Assembly: GCA_964472505.1 (NCBI GenBank)
Contig: CAYYQW010000006.1
Span: 1 to 64,000, forward strand
Length of the DNA stretch: 64,000 nucleotides
Source: JAYEIA01 sp964472505
Lineage (GTDB): Bacteria > Bacteroidota > Bacteroidia > Bacteroidales > JAADGE01
Reading direction: 5' to 3'
The notes beneath the pieces are model-generated. The model had not been told where the DNA came from. It saw nothing but the letters and a program-made list of their open reading frames with translations, and made no database searches. Position 1 is the stretch's first letter; the number at the start of each line of letters is the position of its first letter. The position numbers and the translations under genes are program-made. Below, piece by piece: positions 52,509-61,855 of the stretch.

Positions 52509-55127
52509 CTAATCCAAATAGGATTTAGCTTTATCCAAAGCGGCTTGAATGCCTTTGGGATCGCTGCCGCCGGCAGAAGCAAAATGCGCTTGGCCGCCGC
52601 CGCCGCCTTTAATTTCTTTTACGGCTTCTCGAATAATTTGTCCGGCATTCAGGCCTTCTTTCTCCGTTAAATCTTTTGAAACGGCAATCATCAGATTTAC
52701 TTTTCCGTTCAGTTCGGCTGCCAAAGCCATAAAATGGGTCGGCAATTCACCTTTTAGCATAAATATCAAATCTTTAAGCTGTCCGGCATCTTGTACGTCC
52801 ACTTTCTTAAATAAAGCGGGAATGCCTTTAATTTCGATTACGGCATTTTTCAAGTCATTCTTAATTTGCTTGGCTTGTTCTTTTTCAAAATGCTCCACTT
52901 GTTTTTTGAGCGTTTTATTTTCATCCAAAGCTTTCTCAACTTTATCTTTCAAATGTTCGGGATTTTTGAACAAAGCACGCACCGCATTAAGTTCTTTCTG
53001 TTCGGAACGTAAAAACTTTTCGGCTTCATCAGCCGTAAGAGCCTCTATTCTGCGAATACCGGCAGCTATGGAAGTTTCTTCGGTAATTTTAAAGATGCCG
53101 ATTTTGCCGGTGGCTTCGGTATGTGTTCCACCGCAAAGCTCAACGGAATTTCCGAATTTCACAACACGTACTTCATCGCCGTATTTTTCTCCGAAAAAAG
53201 CCAAAGCACCCATACCTTTGGCATCGGCCATACTTGTTCTGCGCTTTTCTTCCAAAGAATAATTTTGTCGTATATCGTGATTTACACGGGCTTCAATCTG
53301 TTGCAGTTCTTCTTTGCTGAGTTTTTTAAAATGTGAGAAGTCAAAACGCAGACGCTTGTGGTCCACCAAAGAACCTTTTTGTTCCACATGTTCGCCCAAA
53401 ATATCGCGCAAAGCATCGTGCATTAAGTGAGTAGCGGTATGGTTACATTTAGTGAGTTCTCGTTTTTTTCTGTCAACTTCGGCTTTAAAAAGGGCATTCA
53501 AATTTTCGGGCAATTGCTCCGTAATATGAATGATGATGTTATGCTCTTTTTGAGTGTCGATAATACGAATTTTTTCGTCATCGTTTTTAATCCATCCGGT
53601 ATCGCCCACTTGTCCGCCGCTTTCGGCATAAAAAGGTGTATGGCTAAAAACCAAATGGAAAAAAGTTTTCTTTTTGCTTTCTACTTTTCGGTAGCGAGTT
53701 ATTTTAACTTCAGCCTCCAAATGGTCGTAACCGATAAAATCGCCTTCCGATTCGCTTTCAGTTATGATCCAATCATCAACATCTTTGACGGCTTCGGATT
53801 TGGAGCGTTCTTTTTGTATTTTCATTCCGGCATCAAAACCGGCTTTATCTATTTGCATGCTTTGCTCTCTGAGGATAAGCTCCGTCAAATCATAAGGAAA
53901 ACCGTAACTGTCGTATAAAACAAAAACATCGTTTCCGTCAATGACGGTTTTATTTTGCTTTTTGGCTTTTTTAATCAAATCTTCCAGCATGCCTATGCCC
54001 ACGTCCAAAGTTTTCAAAAAAGCTTTTTCTTCTTCCCAAATCACTTGTTCAATAATATCTTTATGTTTGGGCAATTCCGGATAAGCTTCGCCCATGCTTC
54101 GTACCAAAGCGGGTACCAATTTATGTATGAAAGCTTCTTTCATATTCAGAAAAGTATAACCGTAACGCACGGCACGCCTCAAGATACGGCGAATCACATA
54201 GCCGGCTCCGGTGTTGGAAGGCATTTGACCGTCGGTAATGGAAAAAGCCACGGCACGCAGATGATCGGCCACTACACGAATGGCTATATCTGTTTCTCTG
54301 TCTTGCCCGTAAGTCGTTCCGGTAATTTTTGTAATATCGCCGATTATTTCCTGAAAAAGATCAATATCATAATTGGATTTTTTAGCTTGTACCACTTGAC
54401 AGAGGCGTTCAAAGCCCATTCCGGTATCCACGTTTTTTTGCGGAAGCATTTCCAACCGGCCGCCTTTTTTGCGATTATACTGAATAAAGACCAAATTCCA
54501 AATTTCAATCACTTGCGGATGATCCATATTAATTAATTCACTTCCGGCTGTTTTTTCAATTTCGGCATCATCGCGCAGGTCGATATGAATTTCGGAACAA
54601 GGGCCGCAGGGGCCGGTGTCGCCCATTTCCCAAAAATTATCTTTTTTGTTTCCGTATAAAATTCTGTCTTCGGGCAAATACTTTTTCCAAAAATCTTTAG
54701 CTTCTTCATCCGAATCGGTGCCGTCGGCTTCGTCTCCCTCAAAAACGGTAGCATAGAGTTTACTTTGGTCAATCTTTAAAACATCGGTAAGAAATTCCCA
54801 AGCCCAGGCAATGGCTTCTTCTTTAAAATAATCGCCAAAAGACCAGTTTCCAAGCATTTCAAACATGGTATGATGATAGGTATCGAGCCCTACTTCTTCC
54901 AAGTCGTTATGTTTGCCGGAAACACGCAGGCATTTTTGCGAATCGGCCACGCGGGCATCTTTGATTGGGGTATTGCCCAAAAATAATTCTTTAAACTGTG
55001 CCATGCCGGCGTTGTTAAACATTAAAGTCGGGTCGTCCTTAACGACCATGGGTGCCGAAGGAACGATGGTATGTTGTTTGGATTCAAAAAATTCAAGAAA
55101 TGATTTTCTTACTTCGTTTGAGTTCAT
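52509..55127 (-). CDS. alaS: Alanine--tRNA ligase
   Basis: This 872-residue class II synthetase charges tRNA-Ala. The catalytic domain (about residues 1-240) has FNNAGMAQFKELFLG and CLRVSGKHNDLEEVG. The editing domain has HTATHLMHDAL and CGGTHTEATGKIG, and a C-terminal DHHA1-like oligomerisation domain is rich in GGGGG-like turns (EIKGGGGGQAHFASAGG). The length is normal. It is transcribed alone on the minus strand. A MITE-like palindrome lies upstream. Confidence 0.97.
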   Translation of the reverse strand: MNSNEVRKSFLEFFESKQHTIVPSAPMVVKDDPTLMFNNAGMAQFKELFLGNTPIKDARVADSQKCLRVSGKHNDLEEVGLDTYHHTMFEMLGNWSFGDYFKEEAIAWAWEFLTDVLKIDQSKLYATVFEGDEADGTDSDEEAKDFWKKYLPEDRILYGNKKDNFWEMGDTGPCGPCSEIHIDLRDDAEIEKTAGSELINMDHPQVIEIWNLVFIQYNRKKGGRLEMLPQKNVDTGMGFERLCQVVQAKKSNYDIDLFQEIIGDITKITGTTYGQDRETDIAIRVVADHLRAVAFSITDGQMPSNTGAGYVIRRILRRAVRYGYTFLNMKEAFIHKLVPALVRSMGEAYPELPKHKDIIEQVIWEEEKAFLKTLDVGIGMLEDLIKKAKKQNKTVIDGNDVFVLYDSYGFPYDLTELILREQSMQIDKAGFDAGMKIQKERSKSEAVKDVDDWIITESESEGDFIGYDHLEAEVKITRYRKVESKKKTFFHLVFSHTPFYAESGGQVGDTGWIKNDDEKIRIIDTQKEHNIIIHITEQLPENLNALFKAEVDRKKRELTKCNHTATHLMHDALRDILGEHVEQKGSLVDHKRLRFDFSHFKKLSKEELQQIEARVNHDIRQNYSLEEKRRTSMADAKGMGALAFFGEKYGDEVRVVKFGNSVELCGGTHTEATGKIGIFKITEETSIAAGIRRIEALTADEAEKFLRSEQKELNAVRALFKNPEHLKDKVEKALDENKTLKKQVEHFEKEQAKQIKNDLKNAVIEIKGIPALFKKVDVQDAGQLKDLIFMLKGELPTHFMALAAELNGKVNLMIAVSKDLTEKEGLNAGQIIREAVKEIKGGGGGQAHFASAGGSDPKGIQAALDKAKSYLD

Positions 55128-55240
55128 AATTTAGCGTTTGTTTAATTTATAATGTCGCACAAATGATTCAATCAAGATGCGGCAAACTACAATCGGCAAA
55201 AATGCCTTTTTTTCCGTAAAAAAACAATTGTAATTTTGTA

Positions 55241-55480
55241 TTTGAATTAGGCACTTTACTAATACAGGTAACTTGTTGATATGCAGATGTTACAAAAGCT
55301 GCAATAATTAGAAATATCAAAATGCAAGCTACTAAATCTGATTTTACTTACATTTTTGCATCAATCAATCCCCCTGTCCCTTCCGAAATAATCGGAACAG
55401 GCTCTTTTCTAAGGGGGAACCACGTATTTAACGACATGCTGTAACTTTAATTTTGATATTACTCATGTGCCTAATTCAAT
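55241..55480. repeat. MITE-like palindromic element, about 240 bp
   Basis: Fourteen-base ends (TTTGAATTAGGCAC and GTGCCTAATTCAAT) are reverse complements with one mismatch. The centre (55368-55427) contains nested hairpin arms: CCCCCTGTCCCTTCCG against CGGAACAGG and AAGGGGG. No gene is present. It fills most of the gene-free stretch 55128-55565. No second copy is seen in this window. Confidence 0.65.
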
Positions 55481-55512
55481 TTTGTATAAAAAAGATGAAA
55501 GTTAAGACTATG

Positions 55513-55541
55513 AAAAAAGGCTGCCAAACGACAGCCTTTTT
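55513..55541. terminator. Rho-independent terminator (either direction)
   Basis: AAAAAAGGCTG and CAGCCTTTTT pair around a short CCAAACGA loop. It lies 24 bases after the stop of the PUR-type gene on the minus strand. Confidence 0.88.
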
Positions 55542-55565
55542 GTATGGTTCAAATGATTAAAACGA

Positions 55566-55961
55566 CTAACTGTCGAGCTCTTCAAGGTCTTCAAAGCTGT
55601 CTAAAGAATAATCCTTGAGCTTGGCCTCTGTTTCTTCCAGTTTTACGGCATCATCGGTGTCCGCATCAAGTTCAGGATCGCTTTCACTTTGTTCTTGTCC
55701 GTTCTGCACAAATTCGATGATATCATCCAAAGCATCGGCAAACTCCTCAAAATCTTCCCGATACAGAAAAATCTTGTGCTTTTCTACTTTGTAAGAGCCG
55801 TCGGCATTATAACGCCGTTTGCGCTCGGTAAGCGTAACGTATCGTTCACCGTTTTTGGTTTCCTTTACATCAAAATAGTAGGTTCTTTTTCCTGCTCTTA
55901 CAGACTTAGTAAAAATGTTCTCTCTGAATTTCTTCTTACTTTCTTTTTTAGCTTCTTCCAT
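55566..55961 (-). CDS. DUF3276 (PUR-type) nucleic-acid-binding protein
   Basis: This 131-residue protein has the PUR-like core (about residues 12-80: IFTKSVRAGKRTYYFDVK, YVTLTERK, HKIFLYREDFEEFADAL) and an acidic C-terminal tail. PUR-repeat proteins bind single-stranded purine-rich DNA or RNA as dimers. DUF3276 is nearly confined to Bacteroidota and one copy is usual. Its role in the cell is not settled. It is a single gene ending at the terminator above. Confidence 0.9.
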   Translation of the reverse strand: MEEAKKESKKKFRENIFTKSVRAGKRTYYFDVKETKNGERYVTLTERKRRYNADGSYKVEKHKIFLYREDFEEFADALDDIIEFVQNGQEQSESDPELDADTDDAVKLEETEAKLKDYSLDSFEDLEELDS

Positions 55962-56079
55962 CTGTTCGTTTTATAATTTATTAAAAAATCTTGCACAAGG
56001 CAAATTTAGATATTTTTTCAAAAAATTAAAAAGCCGATTACAAAATACACGAAATATTTTTAAGCTCTGATTATCATCC

Positions 56080-57180
56080 CTATAAATATTCCGACAGTAA
56101 TTTCTTAGCTGCAAAATAAGGGCTTAACTCACCCTGTTCTACTTTTGTTTCAAAGCTTTTTATGCTTTTTTGTACCGACTTATTTCCGTAAAATTTATTT
56201 AAAACAGCTTCACCTAAGGTTTCGTGCATACGGTCTTTAGCCTGCCTTCTTCTGTTGGCTTCAAAATATCCGTTAGCTTTTGTAAGTTTTAGATAATCAT
56301 CCAATACCTCGGCTATTTCCGGTATTCCTTTTCCGGTAAGTGCGGATGCGGTAAGCACTTGGGGCGTCCAACCGGATTCGGCGGCGGGAAATAAATGCAA
56401 AGCATTTTTATATTCCTGTTTTGCACGTTCGGCTTGTCGAATATTGTCGCCGTCAGCTTTATTAATAACCAAAGCATCGGCCATTTCCATAATCCCGCGT
56501 TTGATTCCCTGCAATTCATCGCCGGCACCGGCCAACATAAGCAGCAGGAAGAAATCGGTCATGGAATGTACGGCAATCTCCGATTGTCCTACGCCTACGG
56601 TTTCAATGAAAATATAATCAAAACCGGCCGCTTCGCAAAGCAAAGCCGACTCGGCTGTTTTGCGCGACACACCGCCCAAAGAACCGGCTGAAGGCGAAGG
56701 ACGAATGAATGCATGCTCCGATGCGCTAAGCTGCTCCATGCGGGTTTTATCGCCCAAAATACTGCCTCCGGAGCGTTTTCCGGAAGGGTCTATGGCCAAA
56801 ACCGCTACTTTTCTCCCTTGCCGGATTAAATGCATGCCGAAAGTTTCTATAAAACTGCTTTTTCCCACACCGGGAACACCCGTAAATCCAATTCGCAAAG
56901 CATTTCCCGATTTCGGAACACATAAATTTATTACTTTATCGGCTTTTTCGCGATGTTCTTCCAAGGAGCTTTCCATTAGTGTTATACCGGTGCTTAAAGC
57001 CGTCATGCTGCCCGAAATAATTTCTTCGGCCAAGCTTTCAGGACTTTTCATTTGTCGGCGTTTTTGCATGAATCGTTTGGCAGCGTTTTTATTTACCGTT
57101 TCGGGCTGATCCACTCCTTTTTGTACGTGTAAAGCGGATTTATTTTTATCTGATTTTTCTTTTGACATGGTATTCGGCAT
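56080..57180 (-). CDS. meaB: Methylmalonyl-CoA mutase-associated GTPase MeaB
   Basis: The 366-residue G3E/SIMIBI P-loop GTPase has Walker A GVPGVGKSSFIE (about residues 105-116), Mg-binding AIDPSGKRSGGSILGDKTRM (switch region), IETVGVGQSE and the base-recognition NKAD (about 240-243). It protects and loads the cobalamin-dependent methylmalonyl-CoA mutase. Together with the carboxylase at 32.6-36.3 kb this points to a propionate/succinate pathway. The mutase itself is not in the window. An alternative start is Met5. Confidence 0.95.
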   Translation of the reverse strand: MPNTMSKEKSDKNKSALHVQKGVDQPETVNKNAAKRFMQKRRQMKSPESLAEEIISGSMTALSTGITLMESSLEEHREKADKVINLCVPKSGNALRIGFTGVPGVGKSSFIETFGMHLIRQGRKVAVLAIDPSGKRSGGSILGDKTRMEQLSASEHAFIRPSPSAGSLGGVSRKTAESALLCEAAGFDYIFIETVGVGQSEIAVHSMTDFFLLLMLAGAGDELQGIKRGIMEMADALVINKADGDNIRQAERAKQEYKNALHLFPAAESGWTPQVLTASALTGKGIPEIAEVLDDYLKLTKANGYFEANRRRQAKDRMHETLGEAVLNKFYGNKSVQKSIKSFETKVEQGELSPYFAAKKLLSEYL

Positions 57181-57415
57181 TAAAATAATTTGTTTAGTTG
57201 ACAGGAATTAAAGTCAAAAATACGACAGTTAAGTCGGTAATAAAAATGATTTTTATCTTTTATGCCTAAAGCTTTAAAATCAAAGAAATCCCACATTTTA
57301 ATTTAAAACAAACACTTACAGCATTTTACCCGAGAATAAAACACATATTTGAAAAGTAAAGAATTTGAGCTGCAAAAAAGATTTCAACAAACATTTAACA
57401 ATATGTAAAGAAAAC

Positions 57416-57446
57416 TTGTTTTTTAATTATAAATACTCTATTTTTG
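57416..57446 (+). promoter_or_regulatory. Promoter of the twin ATPase operon (TTG-N20-TATTTTTG)
   Basis: TTG (57416-57418) and TATTTTTG (57439-57446) are separated by 20 bases, a good fit to the Bacteroidota consensus. The -7 box ends 29 bases before the ATG at 57476. Confidence 0.65.
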
Positions 57447-57475
57447 AATGCATTAAACCCTTAAAATCGATATAA

Positions 57476-58495
57476 ATGAACCCTTTTGTGTATAACAGCC
57501 CGGTGAGAGGCAAAGACTTTTTTAATCGGGAAAAACCGGTAGAAAAGATTCTGAAAGAAACGGTTACGGGCAAAACGCAAGGTAATGTTTGGATAACGGG
57601 CGAACGCCAAATCGGGAAAACATCGCTTCTGCGCCACATACAAAGTTTTAATGAAAATAATAAACAAACGGTTGTACCCTACGGGAGTAAGCGTAAATTG
57701 GATGTTGCATTCATATTTGTAAATGTTCAGGGTTGCAATAATGAGCAGGAGTTTTTTAATTCACTTTGGCAGGGCATGAAGGATTTTTTCGATTTCAAAG
57801 TCAAAAAAACCGGCAGTGCTTATCAAAATTTCATCAACGGGCTGAATGAAGCTTACAACAAAAGAAAGCATTACATTGTCTTTCTGGTGGATGAATTTGA
57901 CGCCTTTATTGAAACGCTGGCTTCGCAAAAAAATCCGGATGCTTCCAAATTTTTGGCAAAACTTAGCTCCCTGCTTCAGGAAGTAGATGAAATTAAACAC
58001 GACTCAAAAATATTCAGTTGTGTCTTTACGGCCAATCACGATATTACAGAAATGCTCAACGAAAACTATATAGACATACGCGGTTCGGGACTAATTGTGG
58101 AAGCCATTACGCTGAAATGGTTTACAAAAACACAAACTAAACAATTGGCAAAAAAATACTTAAAAGGCGACGAGCTGCAGTTTACAAATGCCGAATTGGA
58201 TTTATGTTTTGATTCCACACAAGGTTATCCCTATTTTACACAAAAAATGTTATCTTTGATGTATGACACAAGGCAAAGCATTGACAATGACCGTATTTTC
58301 GTAAAAGTAGTAAAAGCTGAATTCGGGCAAATGTTTAAAGATACAATTGAAGATTGGGGTGGTGATAACATCCCCACAAGAACCCTGAAGAAACTGAAGG
58401 AAATGACTAAAAAAATGGACATTCAAAAACAAGTGTCCGCAGCCATTTTTAAATCCCTTGAGTTATATATAAGAGCCAAAATGGTACACGCATAA
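57476..58495 (+). CDS. AAA/STAND-like ATPase, first of a paralogous pair
   Basis: This 339-residue P-loop ATPase begins NPFVYNSPVRGKDFFNRE, with Walker A GERQIGKTSLL (about residues 42-52) and Walker B YIVFLVDEFDAFIE (about 128-141). It is helical after residue 200. The N-terminal NPF...RG.DF..R pattern is shared with the next gene, so the two are paralogues. Unlike its partner it has no recognisable winged helix at the C-terminus. The stop overlaps the next start (TAATG), so the proteins are made together and may form a complex. Function is unknown. Confidence 0.75.
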   Translation: MNPFVYNSPVRGKDFFNREKPVEKILKETVTGKTQGNVWITGERQIGKTSLLRHIQSFNENNKQTVVPYGSKRKLDVAFIFVNVQGCNNEQEFFNSLWQGMKDFFDFKVKKTGSAYQNFINGLNEAYNKRKHYIVFLVDEFDAFIETLASQKNPDASKFLAKLSSLLQEVDEIKHDSKIFSCVFTANHDITEMLNENYIDIRGSGLIVEAITLKWFTKTQTKQLAKKYLKGDELQFTNAELDLCFDSTQGYPYFTQKMLSLMYDTRQSIDNDRIFVKVVKAEFGQMFKDTIEDWGGDNIPTRTLKKLKEMTKKMDIQKQVSAAIFKSLELYIRAKMVHA

Positions 58496-59622
58496 TGAAT
58501 GAAACAACTTACGTGCAAAATCCTTTTATAACCGGACAGCCTGCCCGCGGTTCCGACTTTGTGGGACGGGTGCGTCTGTTGAATCGCATTAAGCGCTTTA
58601 TTGATGAACCGGATACTCAAAATTTTGCCGTCATCGGAAAGCGCCGAAGCGGAAAGACCTCCTTACTGAAGAAAGTACAAGACAGCTACCGTTCCGACGA
58701 ACTGCTCATCTTGTATTTTAACATGCAAAAATTTGTAGATTCTTCCTTAGAAACCCTTTTGTCGGATATAAAAAGGCGCTTATTGAAATATTCAGACTTA
58801 CCCGAGGCTATTGCGGAAAAGAAGAATTTTGAAGAATTTCTCTCAACGGCTTTCAAATACCCCGTCAGGCGAATACTCTTATTATTTGATGAATTTGATG
58901 TGGTATGCCCCGTAAATTCGGAAGAAGCCCCGAGCACTGTCATTGCCGAATTTGCCAATTACTGGCTGAGCCTGACTGAATATACCAAAGAAAAAAACAT
59001 CCCGCTGAAAAGTATTTTTGCATCTTCACGGAATTTTCTTCGAACGGAAAGCCTTTGCTGCTACAGACTTTTGAAAACCTGCAAAAAAGGTACGCTTTCT
59101 CACCTGCAAAAATCATCGGTTTATCGAATATTAGGCATGGGCGATATGCAATTCAGAAACGATAATGTACTGGACGAATTCTATAAACTTACTGCCGGCA
59201 ATCCTTATTTTACGCAAGTATTGGCACACACGCTTTACGAAAGTGAAGAAGTGCAAACGGGTGAAAAAATCGGGCTTCGGCTCTTATGGCGTTCCATGCG
59301 AAAAGCTTTGAGTTCTTTCGGCTATGGCGCAGCCGTAATTTGGGGCGAACTTACTCCCGACGAGCAAAGCATTCTTTACCTGATTACCCGCATACTGAGG
59401 AAAAATAAGCGAGCCAACAAAGAAACCATTTCCGAAGAATTGCAAAAGAGTCAACTTAGCTTAGCGGAAAATAAAATTAAAAGCACACTCAATAAGCTTG
59501 AAAAAGAAAAATTTCTAAAATCCGATAAAAGCGACAATTATTGGTTCTTATCCGAATTTTTTAGAGAATGGGTTAAGCGTTCGGTTAAAAAATCGGATTT
59601 GGTGAAACAATATAAAGCCTAA
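58495..59622 (+). CDS. AAA/STAND-like ATPase with C-terminal winged helix, second of pair
   Basis: The 375-residue protein opens NPFITGQPARGSDFVGR and has Walker A GKRRSGKTSLLKK (about residues 43-55) and Walker B RILLLFDEFDVV (about 120-131). The C-terminus (about 290-365) looks like a winged helix (ETISEELQKSQLSL, then STLNKLEKEKFL). This is the layout of STAND-type ATPases such as the MalT/Orc-Cdc6 relatives. The pair shares a start/stop overlap with the preceding gene. No partner effector is visible. Confidence 0.75.
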   Translation: MNETTYVQNPFITGQPARGSDFVGRVRLLNRIKRFIDEPDTQNFAVIGKRRSGKTSLLKKVQDSYRSDELLILYFNMQKFVDSSLETLLSDIKRRLLKYSDLPEAIAEKKNFEEFLSTAFKYPVRRILLLFDEFDVVCPVNSEEAPSTVIAEFANYWLSLTEYTKEKNIPLKSIFASSRNFLRTESLCCYRLLKTCKKGTLSHLQKSSVYRILGMGDMQFRNDNVLDEFYKLTAGNPYFTQVLAHTLYESEEVQTGEKIGLRLLWRSMRKALSSFGYGAAVIWGELTPDEQSILYLITRILRKNKRANKETISEELQKSQLSLAENKIKSTLNKLEKEKFLKSDKSDNYWFLSEFFREWVKRSVKKSDLVKQYKA

Positions 59623-59786
59623 AAACACTTAAGAGAAACAGCGTTAAGTGGTATTTAAAAACTATAATATTGAAAGGGAAAAGCTCCGAAATGATTAAAA
59701 AGCGGAAAGACATAACATCATAATCACCGATTCAGACTCTTGATTTCTATATATTCTTCGAGTTTTGCAGCGCTTCACGGCAATTA

Positions 59787-59818
59787 TTGAAATCTTTTCA
59801 TATTTATTATTAAATTTG
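59787..59818 (+). promoter_or_regulatory. Promoter (TTG-N21-TAAATTTG) before 59842
   Basis: TTG (59787-59789) and TAAATTTG (59811-59818) match the Bacteroidota promoter with 21-base spacing, 23 bases before the ATG. The ankyrin and exonuclease genes that follow have gaps of 7 and 0 bases, so this promoter may serve all three. Confidence 0.7.
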
Positions 59819-59841
59819 CCGAAACAAATACTTTTTTTGAT

Positions 59842-60498
59842 ATGCTAAAAAGTATTTTTAGTAAACCGACTGTACTTATACTATTTTTGTTTTCGGTAAA
59901 CACGAATGCAATGGCTCAAAAAAGCACTTTAAAACGATTCATGCAACTGCACTATCCGGAGAAAATCTGGGTAATCTGTCATCCTTTTTCGGCAAAAAAA
60001 GCTTTGCAAACAGGCTTGCATGCCCGAGATGTCGGTTTACAAAAAATACAAGACCCAAATTTAGACGGCGACTACAACGGCGGTCAAGTTGATGCTTTCA
60101 GGCACGGCTATTGGATGGCTTTGCTTACAGAGGAAATAGGAGCATTCAGCGCTCGCTGGCTCGGAAAAGCACATGAAAAAGGCAACTATTTGGATTTTAA
60201 ACATAAAATCTTGGAAGAAGGCTCCCTGCCCGACTATACAGCTTGCGAAATGGATTTAAAAAATAACGAACAAGGAATAAAAATCGCTAAAGAAAACCCG
60301 GGAATTTCAAAAAAAGAAACCGAAGCTCTGGTTAAAGAAAAAATTTTAGAAGGTGAATTCTTTATTATCAAAAAAAATACGGAAGGTGAATTTCTAAACA
60401 GCTCCGGCGAAAAAATACCCAAAGAACGCTATCTTGGATTGTGGCATAATCCAAAAACCCTTGTCCCTTCGAATTATAAACGCCCCGAGGCAAAATAA
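59842..60498 (+). CDS. Secreted DUF6973-like protein
   Basis: The 218-residue product has a signal peptide (about 1-25) and a central motif GGQVDAFRHGYWMALLTEEI (about residues 80-99). Conserved His, Asp and Asn residues there suggest a metal or catalytic site. This motif occurs in a Bacteroidota family I associate with DUF6973; the match is by motif only. The function is not known. It is the first of three genes in tight tandem. Confidence 0.6.
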   Translation: MLKSIFSKPTVLILFLFSVNTNAMAQKSTLKRFMQLHYPEKIWVICHPFSAKKALQTGLHARDVGLQKIQDPNLDGDYNGGQVDAFRHGYWMALLTEEIGAFSARWLGKAHEKGNYLDFKHKILEEGSLPDYTACEMDLKNNEQGIKIAKENPGISKKETEALVKEKILEGEFFIIKKNTEGEFLNSSGEKIPKERYLGLWHNPKTLVPSNYKRPEAK

Positions 60499-60505
60499 TT
60501 ATACT

Positions 60506-61855
60506 ATGAAACGACTTTTAGCTCTATCGGTAATAACTGTATTTTTAACACAAATCAATTTATTTGCTCAAAACAAAAACTTTGATTTACTGGATGCCGT
60601 ATTTAATGAAAAAGAAAAACAAGCTTTTCAATTACTCAAAGGCGGTGCCGACCCCAATACCGTAACTGCTGAAGGGGTAAGCCCTTTGATGTACGCCGCA
60701 GACAAAGGAAACTTATACTTATGTAAAATACTAATCCGTAAGGGCGCCCTTGTAAACACCAAGCCGGACGACGGGACAAGTGCATTGCATGCAGCCGTAA
60801 AAAACAACCATACGGAAGTGGCTCTGTTTCTTCTGGAAAATAATGCAAATCCAAATTTACAAGACAAGAATCAACGCACTCCCCTACACTATGCCTGCGC
60901 ATACGGATATCCGCGAGCAGCCGACTTTTTGCTTTATTATGGTGCCGACCCCGACATGCGCGATTTAGTCAATCGCCCGCTGATGATTACTGCCTATTAC
61001 GGAGATTCAATCATGACGGATTTGCTGCTTCAATTCGGAGCCGATGTTAATTTAGCCGGTTTCTTTAAAGATACGCCTCTAATTATTGCAAGCCAACAAA
61101 ACCAACTGCATATTGCAAAAATGCTGCACAAAGCCGGAGCCGATATAAATTTACGCAACAACAGCAATTTGTCTGCTTTGGATATGGCGGTATTCAAAGG
61201 GCATAAAGAAATGGCAGAATATCTTTTAAGTATTGGAGCAAAGCCCTCCAAAAACATAAAAGACGGCATATCCACTTATGATCTTGCCAAAATTAAAGGA
61301 CGATACGAAATCGGGCGATTAATTAAATCCGAAAAAACCGCACGCTCATTTACCGACGGCAGATTTTCCGCAAGCTTTAAGCATAATACAAATTTTCAGG
61401 ATTACCTGATTGGGCTTGAAACCGGTTTTCATCAATCATCGTATAATACCGAGCTGTTTTTGGGCTGGCAAAACCGTCCGTTCCGAAAAAAAGTACTGAT
61501 TCCGGAAAGCGAGCACCTGCTTTACCAATACAGAGAATACCGATCCGGATTTTATGCGGGCTTGCATAAAAACTTCGCCCTTACACAAGAATTTTTTAAC
61601 GAAGCGGGTCTGTATGCCGGAGGTGTCGGCACAATCTATCTGACCAACTACAAAGGAAGCAGCACAAAAGCTCAGGAGTACTCTTTTGTGCCGCAAGCCG
61701 GTATTTATTGGTACGGACGCACGGCAGGTTTAAAAGCCGGCTACGAATACAGCCCCTTTAAATATGATAACAATAATCCGCATCGCTTTAACCTGAGTTT
61801 AAGAATATTTATCAACAAACAATTCCCTTACACGGAAAAATCCATGTATTACTAA
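60506..61855 (+). CDS. Ankyrin-repeat protein with a C-terminal beta-barrel-like domain
   Basis: The 449-residue protein has a signal peptide (about 1-21). Ankyrin repeats follow (about residues 25-285), e.g. DGTSALHAAVKNNHTEVALFLL and QRTPLHYACAYGYPRAADFLL. A C-terminal region (about 300-449) is full of alternating aromatic/hydrophobic strands and could be an outer-membrane barrel. The start was set at MKRLLALS (60506) because the in-frame ATG at 60434 lies inside the preceding gene. It seems to be a periplasmic protein-binding platform fixed to the outer membrane. Confidence 0.75.
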   Translation: MKRLLALSVITVFLTQINLFAQNKNFDLLDAVFNEKEKQAFQLLKGGADPNTVTAEGVSPLMYAADKGNLYLCKILIRKGALVNTKPDDGTSALHAAVKNNHTEVALFLLENNANPNLQDKNQRTPLHYACAYGYPRAADFLLYYGADPDMRDLVNRPLMITAYYGDSIMTDLLLQFGADVNLAGFFKDTPLIIASQQNQLHIAKMLHKAGADINLRNNSNLSALDMAVFKGHKEMAEYLLSIGAKPSKNIKDGISTYDLAKIKGRYEIGRLIKSEKTARSFTDGRFSASFKHNTNFQDYLIGLETGFHQSSYNTELFLGWQNRPFRKKVLIPESEHLLYQYREYRSGFYAGLHKNFALTQEFFNEAGLYAGGVGTIYLTNYKGSSTKAQEYSFVPQAGIYWYGRTAGLKAGYEYSPFKYDNNNPHRFNLSLRIFINKQFPYTEKSMYY

